A stretch of DNA of 64,000 nucleotides from Stereum hirsutum FP-91666 SS1 (GCF_000264905.1 NW_006763149.1:1-64000), one strand, 5' to 3'; shown: positions 1 to 11,266, numbered from the stretch's first letter. A program made the numbers and translations. Notes: generated by a model from the letters alone, not told the origin.

Positions 1-683
1 CTCCCGGAAGATCACTCGTGCTGGCATTAGGTATAAAGATATGTCTATACCTACCAAAGATAGATACATTATGTGTGGCCTATGGCACAACTATGGCGTC
101 TGCTACCCTATACACAGTCACATTTACATGTTTTATGAGTTGAACGTCAGAAAGAATATCAAGACTGGAGTACCCCACTGACCTTGTGTATGGAGCCAAA
201 TAGACGTATGACCGTGTGACGTTCCACGCCTGGTTATACTTTCTGTCTGGATAAGAGTTAGCATTTAGCAGATATAGATACATAGGGACCTACTCCTGAA
301 AAATAGGACAGTCTGGTAATGACAATAAACAGACTCCATGTTGGGTGCAAATTGTAAATATGCAATGCAAGCGCAAATTCTTCATGAAAGACTAATTCCT
401 ATGAACATTACAACATCATAAAATGCCACTACAGGACTAGCAAAAGGTCAACATACATTGGATGGCATCCTATCAGTGCAGATGGACTAGGTGACAAGGG
501 CAAGGCAGATAACAGTGCAGCGAGAATAGAGGTCACGTGGAAGGTCTGTGGACCAGTCCGGTGGACCAGAACCAGGGTTAGGGGTCTGCATGAACCTTGC
601 GTTGCGCGGATCACCGCCAAACCTAACAAAGAAAAGAAGCAAAAGAAAGGAGTAGTATAAACGATGTACCTTCGTTCCTCAGG
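1..683. other. Left edge, no gene recognised
   Basis: I see no convincing gene here. The short open frames are AT-rich and match no family I know. The stretch runs into reverse transcriptase homology near position 690, so it may be more of the decayed Ty3/gypsy element or its insertion site. I could not define an LTR boundary in it. Confidence 0.4.
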
Positions 684-2594
684 CATCGTAATAGCCGACG
701 GAGACCAATGGAAAGCAGCTTTCCTCACCAACCACGGCCTGTATGAACCCATGGTCATGTTTTTTGGTCTCACCAATTCCCCAGCCACTTTCTAGACAAT
801 GATGGATGATATATTCCAAGACCTAATTGCTACCAGAAAGGTGGTAATTTACATGGATGACATCCTTATTGGAATCGAGACACTAGAGGAACATCAGACT
901 ATTGTCAATAAAGTCCTAAAATGACTTCAAGACAATGACCTGTTCCTTAAACCCAAAAAATGCACATTCGAAGCACCGGAAATCGAATACCTAGAAATGA
1001 TCCTAGGACACGGCAAAATCTTGATGGACCCCATTAAAGTCGCTGGAGTACTTGAATGGCCCACTCCGAAGGACCTAACAGATGTCAGGTCGTTGTTAGG
1101 ATTTGGAAATTTCTACCGGCGATTTATTCGAAACTTTTCAGACAAAGTGCGACCCCTTAATGACCTAACAAAAAAGGATGTCAAGTGGAGATGGACGGAG
1201 GTCGAACAAAAAGCTGTTGAAGACCTCAAACAAGCCTTCACCTATAACACCCCATTGCTGGGCTGTATATTCAGGATAAGAGAGGAATTTCCTAGTCTCT
1301 AGTTACATGGTTCGTACTTACCTTTTACGTACATCTGAGTTTGATCTGAGCTTGAAACTCATGTATATAGCAGTTACCTGTGCTCACGCACAAATATCAA
1401 CCGTTGTACTTCAATGACCGCTTCAACTGAAATTTCAAGCCCACAAAAGTCCCACACAAAGCCAATGATAATGTCTCCTTCAATGTGGCCCATTTCCTCG
1501 TGACATTGATCTAACATCATCGGGACCGTGACACTGAAATTTTGTGGCTGGAAATATTCCGATTATTTGAGGTGTTAGGAAGTATTGGTAGCTTCCCGTC
1601 GCTCTTGTGAGGAGCAGACTCCACAGAAACCAAATATCACAGCATGTGTGCGATCTCACCAGTGTGATCTTGGTGTGATCAATCACAACGCCAATAAAAG
1701 ATGTATCAAGCCAGCGTGCATGTAGACTCTTTTCGATCTCACTCCCCGTTGATTGGTCAGACGCAAACTCGTTTGGATCTTGCTCCCCATTGGTTCATAT
1801 GCTACTGAGGTGAGATCGAGAAAGAGACAGAAAGTCGCCACACAGCAGTGCCACCGTCGCAGAACAGCCATAAACGGCAGTTGCCATTTTAGACCGTGGA
1901 ACACTGCTCTCCCACATAAGATTCAGACGAAACAGATTCACGCACTACAACCAATCCTCTATGGCACTTAGAACGTGCAAGAGCAACTGCAGAGTGGTGA
2001 TTAGTAGGGAAGCACAGGGCCACACGTTATCTACATGAGCGCAGTATGTCGACGTTACCGAATATAGGAGCTTCCAAAAAGGGCTCTCGCACGTGGCTTG
2101 TCTAGAGACTGCTTTCCCATTATATAGTAGATAGTGTTCCAAACCTTATCTTGAATTATCATCAGCATTAACACCAACAATCTCCTCTTTTTTTCTTTTC
2201 ATCTTGGTGCTGGTCCCTGTGTCTCTTCCATGCTCGAGACCACTTGCACGAGGGTTTCGGTTCTCTGGTTTCTTCCATGCTCAAGACTACTCGCACGAGG
2301 GTTTCGTTTCTGCCTCATACTCTCCCTCGTTGGACGCCTCCGGTCAGCCAGTAGATATGTGTACCACTAGTGGAGAGTATTAGGTGGACTACCTTGACAG
2401 CATAGCCGTGCAAGGCTTATTTATGTGATTTACTGACATTTTAAGACCATTCACAGGTTTTTCCGGGATTTTTGAGACCACCCTCGAATCGGGTGTCTCA
2501 TCACCACAGCCCCCGTCATCATCCAATCCGACTCCGAGAAACCATTCCGAGTAGAATATGACGCATCAGGATTCAGAATCGGAGGAGTACTATC
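684..2594 (+). pseudogene. Ty3/gypsy pol fragment (RT and start of RNase H), broken
   Basis: This is a remnant of the polymerase gene of a Ty3/gypsy retrotransposon. The reverse transcriptase part runs from about 690 to 1242. It shows the [11 protein letters not shown] block, the catalytic YMDD motif near 850 and the LLGFGNFYRRFI block near 1100. The frame is stopped by TAG at 793-795, where the family usually has glutamine, and by TGA at 922-924. It then breaks at 1242, where a 1258-bp insert (1243-2500) begins. The RNase H homology (DASGFRIGGVL) resumes in frame at 2506-2594 after one copy of the 5-bp target duplication. It breaks again at 2595, where a second transposon starts. No gag, protease or integrase homology was found. 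The fragment is dead and is the oldest layer of the stack. Confidence 0.88.
1243..2500. mobile_element. Probable solo LTR inserted in the pol fragment
   Basis: The insert is flanked by identical 5-bp copies of TCACC (1238-1242 and 2501-2505). Removing it with one copy restores the reading frame between reverse transcriptase and RNase H. Its ends are short imperfect inverted repeats: the left end begins TATAACACCCCATT, and the right end on the reverse strand begins TGAGACACCCGATT. This resembles the TGTAACACCC end of many fungal LTRs with the second base changed. A TATA-like stretch near 2120 followed by a pyrimidine-rich run fits an LTR promoter. No internal coding region is visible, hence solo LTR. 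At 1258 bp it is long for an LTR, so a small non-LTR insert is the alternative. Confidence 0.7.
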
Positions 2595-2973
2595 TAGTGA
2601 TGCCGGGGTCTGGTTCGGTCCGGTTCAGTGCCCATTTTGAGAACCTTGAACTGAACCTGAGGTTCAGTTCAACCACTTTGGTGAACCTGAACCCAAAATC
2701 AGTTCAGGTCCAGTTTAGGTTCGGTTCAGGTTCAAACCAGGTTCACACATACAAAATGGCATGCATCATGATTCAAGCTATTTTCCATGATATACTAATA
2801 ATTCCAGAGTGACAGAACAGGCCCTGGAACACTCCTATGAAGGTTGCCCAAAAGGTGACCTTGAAAACAGGTAAAAATATGCAATCTTGGCCTGGTGAGG
2901 GCCTTAAAATATGCAAACTCTGGGAAGGGTCAGTGCCTACTGACACCTTTGGTGTGGCAAAAAAAAAAACAGC

Positions 2974-2990
2974 TAGTGTTTTGCACGGGT
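2974..2990 (+). repeat. hAT left terminal inverted repeat
   Basis: The sequence TAGTGTTTTGCACGGGT directly follows the 8-bp duplication AAAACAGC at 2966-2973. Confidence 0.95.
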
Positions 2991-3017
2991 TCAACCGCGG
3001 GTGCCAGAGACAAACCC

Positions 3018-3068
3018 GCACCCGTACCCGCCAAAACCCGTACCCGCACGGGTACGGGTACGGGTGAA
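3018..3068 (+). repeat. hAT subterminal repeats
   Basis: GTACCCG and its complement CGGGTAC occur repeatedly here and again near 8019-8040 at the other end of the element. Short subterminal repeats near hAT ends are commonly transposase binding sites; that role is inferred. Confidence 0.7.
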
Positions 3069-3514
3069 CCGCGGTACTCTACGGGTTCGTCAGTCACCAC
3101 CGCGGTGGAGGAACCGCGGGTCGTCGGGTACGGTGTTGACAGCCTTGAAGGGATCTGAACACGGGGAATGACTGTATAACGGGCGAAGGCTGTGTATAGA
3201 ACATGCAATGTAATATTGAGTCTATATATGCACAATCGGAAGGTTATAAAATGGGAGCAATTAAACAAACAACAAACAACGACGACGAAGATGAAATAAC
3301 CAAGGGTACGGCGGTTGAACGCAGCAAACACAGAGGCGAAGATGAAGACCGATGGTGGAACAACGGTGTCCAAAAATACAAAAATGCAAAACTCAAAGCC
3401 CGGCCGTGGTTGAGCACGACACAACTCGAAAGAAAGAGGGACAGCCAGTGTTATGTTGAACAACGAAGTAAGGGTCAAACCCCTACCAAAAGACTACGAG
3501 ATCTTTAGTGATGT

Positions 3515-6500
3515 TTACTTCTGCGAAAGATCACCATCATCACCGGTCAAGTCAATAGTATCGACCTCAACATACTTTCGTTTGCCCTTACCCTTGTCGA
3601 GAGGCATCTGATCCTCGACCGTAATCAAGTCTGCCCGATTCCAGGCGCCAAGGCACATGAACACGCGAATAGACTTTCCGGATAGTCGACTGCGAGTGAA
3701 ATGAAGAAGGTGGCGTCCTTGGGAGAACACCCGCTCCACGGCGGTCGAAGTAGCTACCAAACGATAATGAGACGAGTACACAAATCACGAGCTCACAGAC
3801 AATGACGACGTACCAGGAGCACATAGATAATCCAAGGCCACTCGAGAAAGGACTGGATATGCACCACGGTTGTCCCACCACCACTTCAACGGATCAGTGA
3901 CGTTCAGTAGGGGAGCGGCCAGGAACTCGTCAAGCTCATTCCGAGTAGAGCCAGCAACAACCGAGATATTGGCGAAGTTGAAGGACAGCGCGGAAGGAGC
4001 TGCGGCATTGGCAGTGGCAGCAGCAGCGGCGGCCTATGAATTAGATACACATCAATACTATGTTACATGATACGCAGCCGGGCATTGATGGAGATGAACA
4101 ACGTACTTGGGGAAGTGGACCAACGGGCGTCTCCGAACGAACGTAGAAATCGTAGACATCGCGAACAGTACCAAGTACTGCCTCGATATATTCCGCATCA
4201 CGTTTTCGGGAACGGAAGTACTCGAGTTTCGTGCCTGGATGAAGGACTCAAAACACAAAACAGTGAGCATACATGGCAGGTAAGAAATAGGGCGAAGGTA
4301 TAATCTTACTTAGAGGAACACAGTACATATCCGAGTCATCCGTCTTGGAGTGGTATCTTTCCATCGTGCGGCTACCAAGTCGCATAGCAGACATCACCGC
4401 AGGGTGAAGACGAGGACGTTTGTGGTCGATGAGTTTCTTGTTGAGGAGCATGTCGCTAATGCGATCGAAAGTGGTGATAACGAAGGCGATGGTGGGCACC
4501 GAATCTTGTGAGAAGAAGAGTGTCGCATCCTTGAACATCTAAGATGAAGATATCAGCAAGTGGACGGTGTTTGAGTGCATTCGAAGACAACATGTACCTT
4601 CAATGCGTAAGAGATATCCTCGAGTATTTCCCAATCTGTCTTCCCAAGCTCAAAGCGGCGCATGGGCTTCGAGGCCGTAATCGCGTTGATAGCCTTTCGA
4701 TACTCCAAAGCGACCGCAATCATATCAAACGTCGAGTTCCAGCGGGTAGATACGTCGCGGGGGAGGAGCTTGGGTCGTAAGCCGAGGCGTTTGCAATGGG
4801 CACGCCAGAGAGGGAGTTGGATGGTAGTCGAGTGAACAATGGCGAAGGATAACTGACGAATCTAATACATGCATAAAGACAATGAGTTGTACGCAACGAA
4901 AGCAAACAAACACAAGACACACCTTTGTTATCGCGACTCGTGCAACTTTCGTATCTTTGAGCACCTTAGCACACTCTTCCTTCGACATCCTGCGTAGTTC
5001 GTCCGATTCATCTCCTTCCTCTGGGTCGTCAACACCATCGCCATCGCCATTCTCACCATCCTCAGCTCCACCATCACCCTCGTCAGACTCCGAATCAACT
5101 CCACCATCGTCCGCCTCGGGCCTCTCATCAACATCCTTGTCTATATCGTCGAGATCAAAGAGCTCGACAATCTCCTCTAGTTCCGGCGTGTCATCGTCAT
5201 CTCCATCTTCAAGTTCACCGCCACCACTACTCGATCCTCCAACCTTTCCTGCCTTCTTCTTCGCTAGCCGTTTCTTGACCTTGTCAATAGCCGCGAGGAA
5301 TGGTCGAAGGATCGATTTGGCGCCTAGATTTAGCGTGTGGTTGAAGCACCGAACGCGGTGGTCTTCCTCGAACGAGTTATCATGGGATGCGAGTTCCGTA
5401 GTCTGAGTGTCGTTGGATGTAGCATTATCCCCTGCAAACGACAGCACCGGAAGTCCGTTGATACAGTAAGTAATCGCAAATAGTGGAGGAACTCAGAGTA
5501 TATCATACCTTTTCAGTGATCTCGAACTCCTGGAGCATGTCCTGAAATGCTCGTGCAAGAGCAGTGCCCGTATGAGACTGAGGTAACAGACAAAGAAAAA
5601 ACAGTATCAACGATGATGAACTCGCGATCGGATTGCAGTGATGTGATGTGTCATACCTCCGGAAGTTCGACCATATCCAGAAGGAAACAGAGCGGAACAC
5701 CGTTGTGCTGAAGGTGGACGGTCCATGCAACAATGGCGGTGTGGTTTGGTGCGGTCCATGCATCAGTTGCAAAATGTAATCTGCCATCATAGGTCTTATT
5801 CAAAGCAAAGCAGTGTCAGCATACGAAGGCGACGGCATCAAGCTGAATGCATACGCGGATAAGGGTCTTGATCTTCTCACGACAGCGAGTAAAGGCCTCG
5901 GAAATGTCGCGGTAAGCAGTATATGGAGATGCGAGTACCAGGCCAGGGCGTCCATTCGTCATAAGTGTCCGAAATTCTTCGTCTTTGAGTATGTAGGGCG
6001 CGCGGTTGTGCTTCGTAAACCAGCGAACAAACCAGCCCCTGTATACCGTCAAATAAGCGAGGACAACAAAGAGTAAAAACGAGACCCATACCGAGTTTCA
6101 CGACTCGAGAATGACCGGAAAGTAGCCTTGACGGGCTGCTGCCCTTGGCGGGCAAAAGCAGCATGGATAGAGCCATCCTGAGCTTCGGATATCCTCCCAA
6201 CCTTAGCATCCGAGACAGCTTGCTTCCCGTGGCACTTCTCCGCGTGACTGGTAAGATTTTGCGTGCTGGATTTGTCGCCGGTGTCTTGGTATCGTTTAAC
6301 GCCACGAGCGGTGGACTTACAGGTGTTGCCGAGCGTGCAAGGAAAGTAATGATACTTGCGGTTGGTACCGTGATCGTAACCGACAGTGACCGAGTCAAGC
6401 TTGAAGAAACCGTATACCGGGGCTTTCCAACGAGTACGAAGACGTGCTATAAATGTAACACATTCAGAAATGTCGAACTGCGGTGAGGATAATGTGGAAA

Positions 6501-7059
6501 GGGACGTACCGATCTCATCATCGTCATTCTGACGAGACAGCCTTGGTGGAGCCTGGATATCATCCTCTTCACTGCTTGAGACCTCGATGGCGGGTTCTGA
6601 GGTGAATCGAATCACCAGCATTCTCAATACAATGTACGAAGGAGACATATCAATGACATACCACATGTTTCGACCGGCGTGTGGGTAGTATCAACATCTA
6701 AAGAAACGACCGTGTCAAAGGCGAAGATTGGATACAGTGAGAAGGTGGTTTCCCTTACCAGAGTGATTGGAGGTCTTCGTACGCCGTGCTCTCTTGCGAA
6801 ACGGAGCGGCGGCGGCAGCAGCAGCTTTCTCAGTCTTCTTGACCACACGCCGTGCCCTAGTCATGACTTCGGAGCCTACCCTCTTAAGAGAGTCAGAGAG
6901 AGACGAGTGGATCGAAACAACAGAACCAGTGTCACTAGTAGCTTCCAGTGACGGCATAGATGGAGGACGCGTAGACGGAGGGGAAGGAGGACGCGTAGAC
7001 GGTCGAGACGCAGGCCCATTGGCCCAATCGTCCATAGTCGTGAAAATAGACGGTGCCAT
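3515..7059 (-). CDS. hAT family transposase
   Basis: The gene begins at ATG 7059, reads leftward through about ten exons and stops at 3515-3517. After a Pro/Ser/Arg-rich N-terminus there is a BED-like zinc-binding region around 6180-6470 (FPCTLGNTC, then HAEKCHG). The RNase H-like core follows, with FATDAWTAPNH near 5760 (probable first Asp), SFAGDNATSND near 5430 (second Asp) and CFNHTLNLGAKSI near 5340. Next comes a long, very acidic Asp/Glu insert (about 5000-5230), then RDVSTRWNSTFDM near 4750. The C-terminal hAT dimerisation region (WWWDNRGAYPVLSRVA near 3870; STAVERVFSQGRHLL near 3730) holds the likely catalytic Glu. Introns of 50-70 bases separate the exons. I found no stop or frameshift in the recognised exons, but I did not prove every junction. 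Confidence 0.88.
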
Positions 7060-8074
7060 AATGCACGGACTAGAAGTATGATGACCCGCTTTTATACAGC
7101 GCAAAGAAAGTGTACTTTCTTTAGCCGAGGCGACGATGCCAACTGTGTGTTTGTTCACGAGAGCTGTGGAGAAGCAAATGAGCATGCGCCGATACGACTA
7201 GCTCGAGATGAAAGCGGCATGTGTACACCAATATCTTTGCCCATGGCAAATAATCCCGGAGAGACGGGCAACCATGAAAACGTTTGGGATGCGGACGCCA
7301 TGCATTGTCCCAAAGATAAAGAGCAATATCACTTTCCGCTGCAGCTATTGCGCTGAGATCGAGTGCTGAAATCAGAAAAAGGAAACAGACGATCTTGAGG
7401 ACAAGACCGACAAGCCATACCTCGTGTACGATTGCGCGGGCTGCTACTTATCGTGTCAACACGAGGCAAGCTTTTCACTGTAGTGAAGAGACGTGCAAGG
7501 CGAATTCGGACTCACCAAAATCTCTGAGATAGAGCTCCTGCAGTTAGACCCTTCCGTCAATGATCATGCACGACAAGACCTCAGAGGCCACAAGCCCACA
7601 ACTCTACCGATCATTGTCTTTGGAAAACTACTAGGATGATGTGCGATGAAGCAGAGGTTCGAAGCAGGGACTCCAAATGAACAACCACTGAGCATCGAAG
7701 ATGGCTGTCTGTCCCAGATTGTGAACGGTGGGAAGTGTCGCTCCCGCTCGCATTTTGTTCGTTATTCATAGAACCGGAAGAGTGCGGTGAGAGTTTCACG
7801 GCTCTAGTGGGGCCAGGTGCCCCAGGTGGCATTTCGAAGTTCGAACTCAGTAATCAGCTTGAGAAACAAGGTTTTCACCAGCAAAGTCCGAGAGTGGCAG
7901 CGACTCCACAGAAACAAAGAAACGATCGCTGATTTTACTCGCAAAACTGCTCGCTCAGTACCAGCAAACCCGTGTTCAACACCGCGGGTCTCGCGGTTCT
8001 TCACGGTTCGGGAAAGCCCGGACCCGTACCCGTACCCGCGCCACACCGTGCTGTATAACCGCGGGTTGGCCCAC

Positions 8075-8091
8075 ACCCGTGCAAAACACTA
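8075..8091 (-). repeat. hAT right terminal inverted repeat
   Basis: This is the exact reverse complement of 2974-2990. It is followed by the second AAAACAGC copy at 8092-8099. Confidence 0.95.
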
Positions 8092-8109
8092 AAAACAGCT
8101 GTAAAAAGC

Positions 8110-8335
8110 TTAATATTACCCTCATAACCCTCACATAAACTCAAGTTAACCAAGCCTATCCCTCACATAACCTTAACTTAGCTTAACCTACTAGCCTAAA
8201 TAACCTACTCTATGCACAAAACAGTCTGTCATGTCTCTATTAATACTTGATTAGTGCTGACTAGGGTATGGTAGGTCTAGGTTAGGTTAGGGGGGTTGAG
8301 ATTATGTGGGGATTCGGTTAGGTCAAGTTGAGATT
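8110..8335. repeat. Imperfect inverted repeat, CCTAA/TTAGG-rich
   Basis: The left arm (about 8113-8210) is rich in CCTAA- and CCCTCACATAA-like words. The right arm (about 8265-8335) is rich in TTAGG (TAGGTTAGGTTAGG near 8275). The reverse complement of the right arm resembles the left arm over roughly 40 bases with several differences. It lies within the outer hAT-like element and outside the inner one. The likeness to telomeric TTAGGG is loose. Confidence 0.45.
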
Positions 8336-8336
8336 A

Positions 8337-8615
8337 CTGTAGATTTTCGACCTAAAGTTCGTCCCCGGTCCACCGGGACCGCCGAACTGAACCTGTTCGG
8401 GGGGACAGTCCACTGTCCTCTCCCCTTGTGACATCACCATTTGGGTATATTTGACAGAATATTTTCTATGTTTTCTCAGAAACCGACAAAAAACATACTC
8501 AAAAAGGTAATTGTCCCCTGTCCCCCGAGCTCAACGAACTTTGGAGGGGGGACAGGCCGGATTTGGAGGGTGAAGCTCTCACGCCACTGATGAACTTCAG
8601 GTCGAAAATCTACAG
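8337..8615. mobile_element. MITE, Tc1/mariner-like, 279 bp
   Basis: Inverted repeats of 24 bases with one mismatch begin CTGTAGATTTTCGACCT at 8337 and end with the complement at 8615. The dinucleotide TA flanks both sides (8335-8336 and 8616-8617), as expected for Tc1/mariner-type insertion. The interior has no coding capacity and contains C- and G-rich runs that could pair. It is inserted in the outer hAT-like element. Confidence 0.8.
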
Positions 8616-9410
8616 TATATGATCATTTGCCTTGTTGGTGAACCTTACCCCTCAAACAATAAAATAAAATCACATAATTTCCTGTGCAACAAAGCCAAAT
8701 ACACAACCTTCAAGAGACCCCACGGCTTTGTGACTTAAGATATACAAATTTTTAGGAGGTCTTCACCCTCAGATTGTGTGAAAATATTCAACCTAAACTG
8801 GGCGGCCTTCATAGAAGACTGAAGTGTCCCAGGGCCTGGAAGAACATAAGTTATAAGTATAACTGTAGTCTTTGACCATTACACACAGTAGCCGAGTGTA
8901 GCCTAGGCTAGGGGAGGGGATGACTGAGGTCGACCATGTCGACCATGGCTCATTCCAGAGCCATAATATCACAGTTTCCACTAATATCCTTGTGTCTAGC
9001 TTATGTGGGTTCAAATAGCTTTGAACAAGCAGGACTTTGAGGGAGCTTGTTACAAAACTAATGCGAAAATAGCACTGAAATGGCTTCATTTATACAGGTG
9101 AAGTTCGGGGTCCAGTTCAGGTTCAGCTCAGTTCACCCACATCTGAACCTTGAGCCTATCAGCCTGGTTCGGTTCAGCAATTGCCCAGACCTAGACCCCG
9201 AACAATGGTCCAGTTCAGATGGTTCTGGTTCGAACCTGGTTCACTGAACCTGACCTGTGCATCACCAGTGCCAACATATAGACCTGTTACTCTTCCACTA
9301 CACAGCATATGTAGCAACCATGCAATATAGTGATTACTAAGAATAAGTAAAATAATAATCCTGTGTATGAAGCTAATCACCACCCTCTAGGAAACAAGAC
9401 AGGAGACAAA

Positions 9411-11095
9411 TCAATCATCTGCTTCATCAGCAAGTGTAAGGCGTTCATGGCATATTCTAGCGACTACAGTGCCGTCAATGGGGATTGCATTGCCTTGGAA
9501 ACCTTCAGGGTAAGCCACGGGAGGTACATCAGGGCTCGTAAAGGCACTAGGGTGGAAAAGAGCAGGTCAGTACGAAATAGGGTTGATCAGCGAGGGGTCA
9601 CAAACCTGTCACCCCAAAAACCATAATGCACCATACCAAGTGCTCGACTGGTCCACTCATAGTCATGCGCGAAACCGCCTGGGTAGAAGAACTCCATGAC
9701 CGTGGTTCGAGGAGACGGTTTCATCCAGATCAAAGAGGTCAACCCATTCCCGTGGACTCCCATCATAATCTGCATGATTCCGGAATCAGACGCCATTTTC
9801 GAATGTCAGTACGAACTGCTCACCGTCGTTCTGGCCGCCAATCTCAATTGCTCGACTCTTGACAACTTGTCCATGCTTACGACGTTCACCTCATACCCAT
9901 ACTGGTCCCTGAGCTTGTACAACTCGCTCACTAGTTTTTCGTGATCCTCCTGTATCAACATCCTGCGACCCCACCCCTGCCGTGAAACGTATGTGATGAC
10001 AGGGGTCCCTCTTGTCCCCTGACCGACTTCTTTCGCGACACCGCTCCAGTCAATGACATTCTCCCTGACAGTGCTCCACCAGTTGGGACTACCTGGAAGA
10101 GTGAACGGTTCTGCTGCTGTCCTCTGGGTGCGCCCAAAGTTCTCGCCGTTAAACGCAGCAGCACGGTCGGCGAGGACCACGCGATCGTAAACAAAAGGAA
10201 CTTGCATGGCGGCGCGATCTGACCAGTCGGCTGAAAACTCCATAGAGATAGATGGGAAAGTCGATCGCAGAACATATTGATTCATAGAGGCGTAATCGCG
10301 CCAGTGGGCAGCATCTCCGTGGGTGAATATCATGCGTCGTGGGGGCGGGAGGTCGGAACGTCCGTCGGCGGGGATTAGAGGGTCAAGGGTGGAATACATG
10401 CGCCAGAAGCCGAAGAAGAGTTCGGCGGACCAATGATAATAATGTGTGATGCTAGTGCACGGTCAGAGTAGTGGGGAAAATAGAATTGAGGAGCATACAA
10501 TTGAGGAGGGTCATTGGCCAACCACTAACAAACAATGAGAGGACTGTTCGGGAACGAAGAGAGAACGAACGTACTGTTGCGCCTTCAACACGGTTAGCGC
10601 CTACACCAAATAATCGCTTTGCCTCTTCAGGAGTGATGATACGCATCTCCTTATCACCAGGCATCCTAGCAGCAACCTCCTCCGGACTGTTTCCGATGTT
10701 GACACCGGTAGACGTCATGAACCTACGCTCCGGCACAGACTCTGGGTTTGCAGTAACGACGAAGAGTGTACCATTGAAGACATAGAGTCTGTCAAAGGTC
10801 GTCCAGCCTAGGGCAGATTAGAACATAGAAAAACAAAGGAGCGTTCAGACACACCTGGAGCATGAGCGATGATTTTGGTTTGTGGGACAGGACCAGAGTG
10901 CCAGTTGAGACGAGCATGGGGATCGAGTGTGGGGAGGATGCCTGCGGGGCGACGAGCGAGAGAGTCGAAGGGGAGAAGTGCGGAGGTAGAGGAAGAATCT
11001 AATGGGACGTCATTCTTGAAGAAGGTGAGGAGGAGGACGAGGAGGATGGCGGTCAGCGCGAACTCTCTCCTCGTCGGGGGTGCGATGGACTGCAT
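9411..11095 (-). CDS. GT61 family glycosyltransferase (DUF563), type II membrane protein
   Basis: The predicted 475-residue protein belongs to the GT61 group of fungal Golgi or ER glycosyltransferases. Substrate and sugar cannot be read from sequence. Exons (minus): 11095-10855, 10807-10575, 10524-10499, 10451-9824, 9769-9606 and 9546-9411, summing to 476 codons. The start is the first ATG before a signal-anchor segment (FALTAILLVLLLTFF, residues about 12-26). An upstream in-frame TTG is not used. Family features are WTTFDRLYVFNGTLFVV after exon 1, THYYHWSAELFFGFW at the start of exon 4, and the signature MMGVHGNGLTSLIWM (residues about 378-392), ending with PPVAYPEGFQGNAIPIDG. A 26-base micro-exon (10499-10524) encodes WLANDPPQ and is needed to keep phase. 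The gene looks intact and is divergent from the gene at 11267. Confidence 0.92.
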
Positions 11096-11266
11096 GGACG
11101 GCGAACGCAAGGCGGCTTCGGCTTTCGCCGGTCTCCTCCTTGTCAAGGTGAGACGCGCGATGTGTGACAGACGCGTGACAGACGCGCTACGCGTTGTTGA
11201 GCAAACGTGACCATTGTTTGGAACGAGCCGTCTCGCGCGCTCTCTTCTTCATGCACCACCACCATC

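Larger units (their letters stand above)
2974..8091 (-). mobile_element. Complete hAT DNA transposon, 5118 bp
   Basis: The terminal inverted repeats are exact over 17 bases (TAGTGTTTTGCACGGGT, at 2974-2990 and on the reverse strand at 8075-8091). They are flanked by a perfect 8-bp target duplication AAAACAGC (2966-2973 and 8092-8099). Both ends carry subterminal GTACCCGT/ACGGGTAC repeats. The element encodes one multi-exon transposase on the minus strand. A perfect 8-bp duplication, intact ends and a transposase with no obvious lesion suggest recent insertion and possible autonomy. It sits inside the older hAT-like element at 2595-9267. Confidence 0.95.
2595..9267. mobile_element. Outer hAT-like element without visible transposase
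   Basis: The two ends form inverted repeats. The left end reads TAGTGATGCC and the right end on the reverse strand reads TGGTGATGCA, each followed within about 15 bases by a GGTTC-rich stretch. Both subterminal regions (2605-2735 and about 9105-9250) are full of GGTTCAG/CTGAACC repeats, as in many hAT elements. The 8 bases outside are GTACTATC on the left and GTGCCAAC on the right, matching at 5 of 8 positions, which fits an old, worn target duplication. Without the inner hAT the element would be about 1.5 kb. It contains the inner hAT (2974-8091) and a MITE (8337-8615). I found no transposase of its own. The exact ends are an inference from terminal symmetry. Confidence 0.6.

Noticed and set aside
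3870..4070. Ala-rich plus-strand frame
   Set aside because: It lies on the opposite strand of recognised transposase exons; the alanine run reads from GC-rich triplets.
4882..5406. 174-codon plus-strand Ser/Pro-rich frame
   Set aside because: It is the antisense shadow of the acidic Asp/Glu insert in the hAT transposase.
8265..8335. Interstitial telomere
   Set aside because: The TTAGG-like words are irregular and face an inverted arm inside a transposon. No true array of TTAGGG is present.
9276..9410. Continuation of RNase H from the pol fragment past the outer hAT-like element
   Set aside because: A few residues resemble the expected region, but stops and weak similarity make it too uncertain to annotate.
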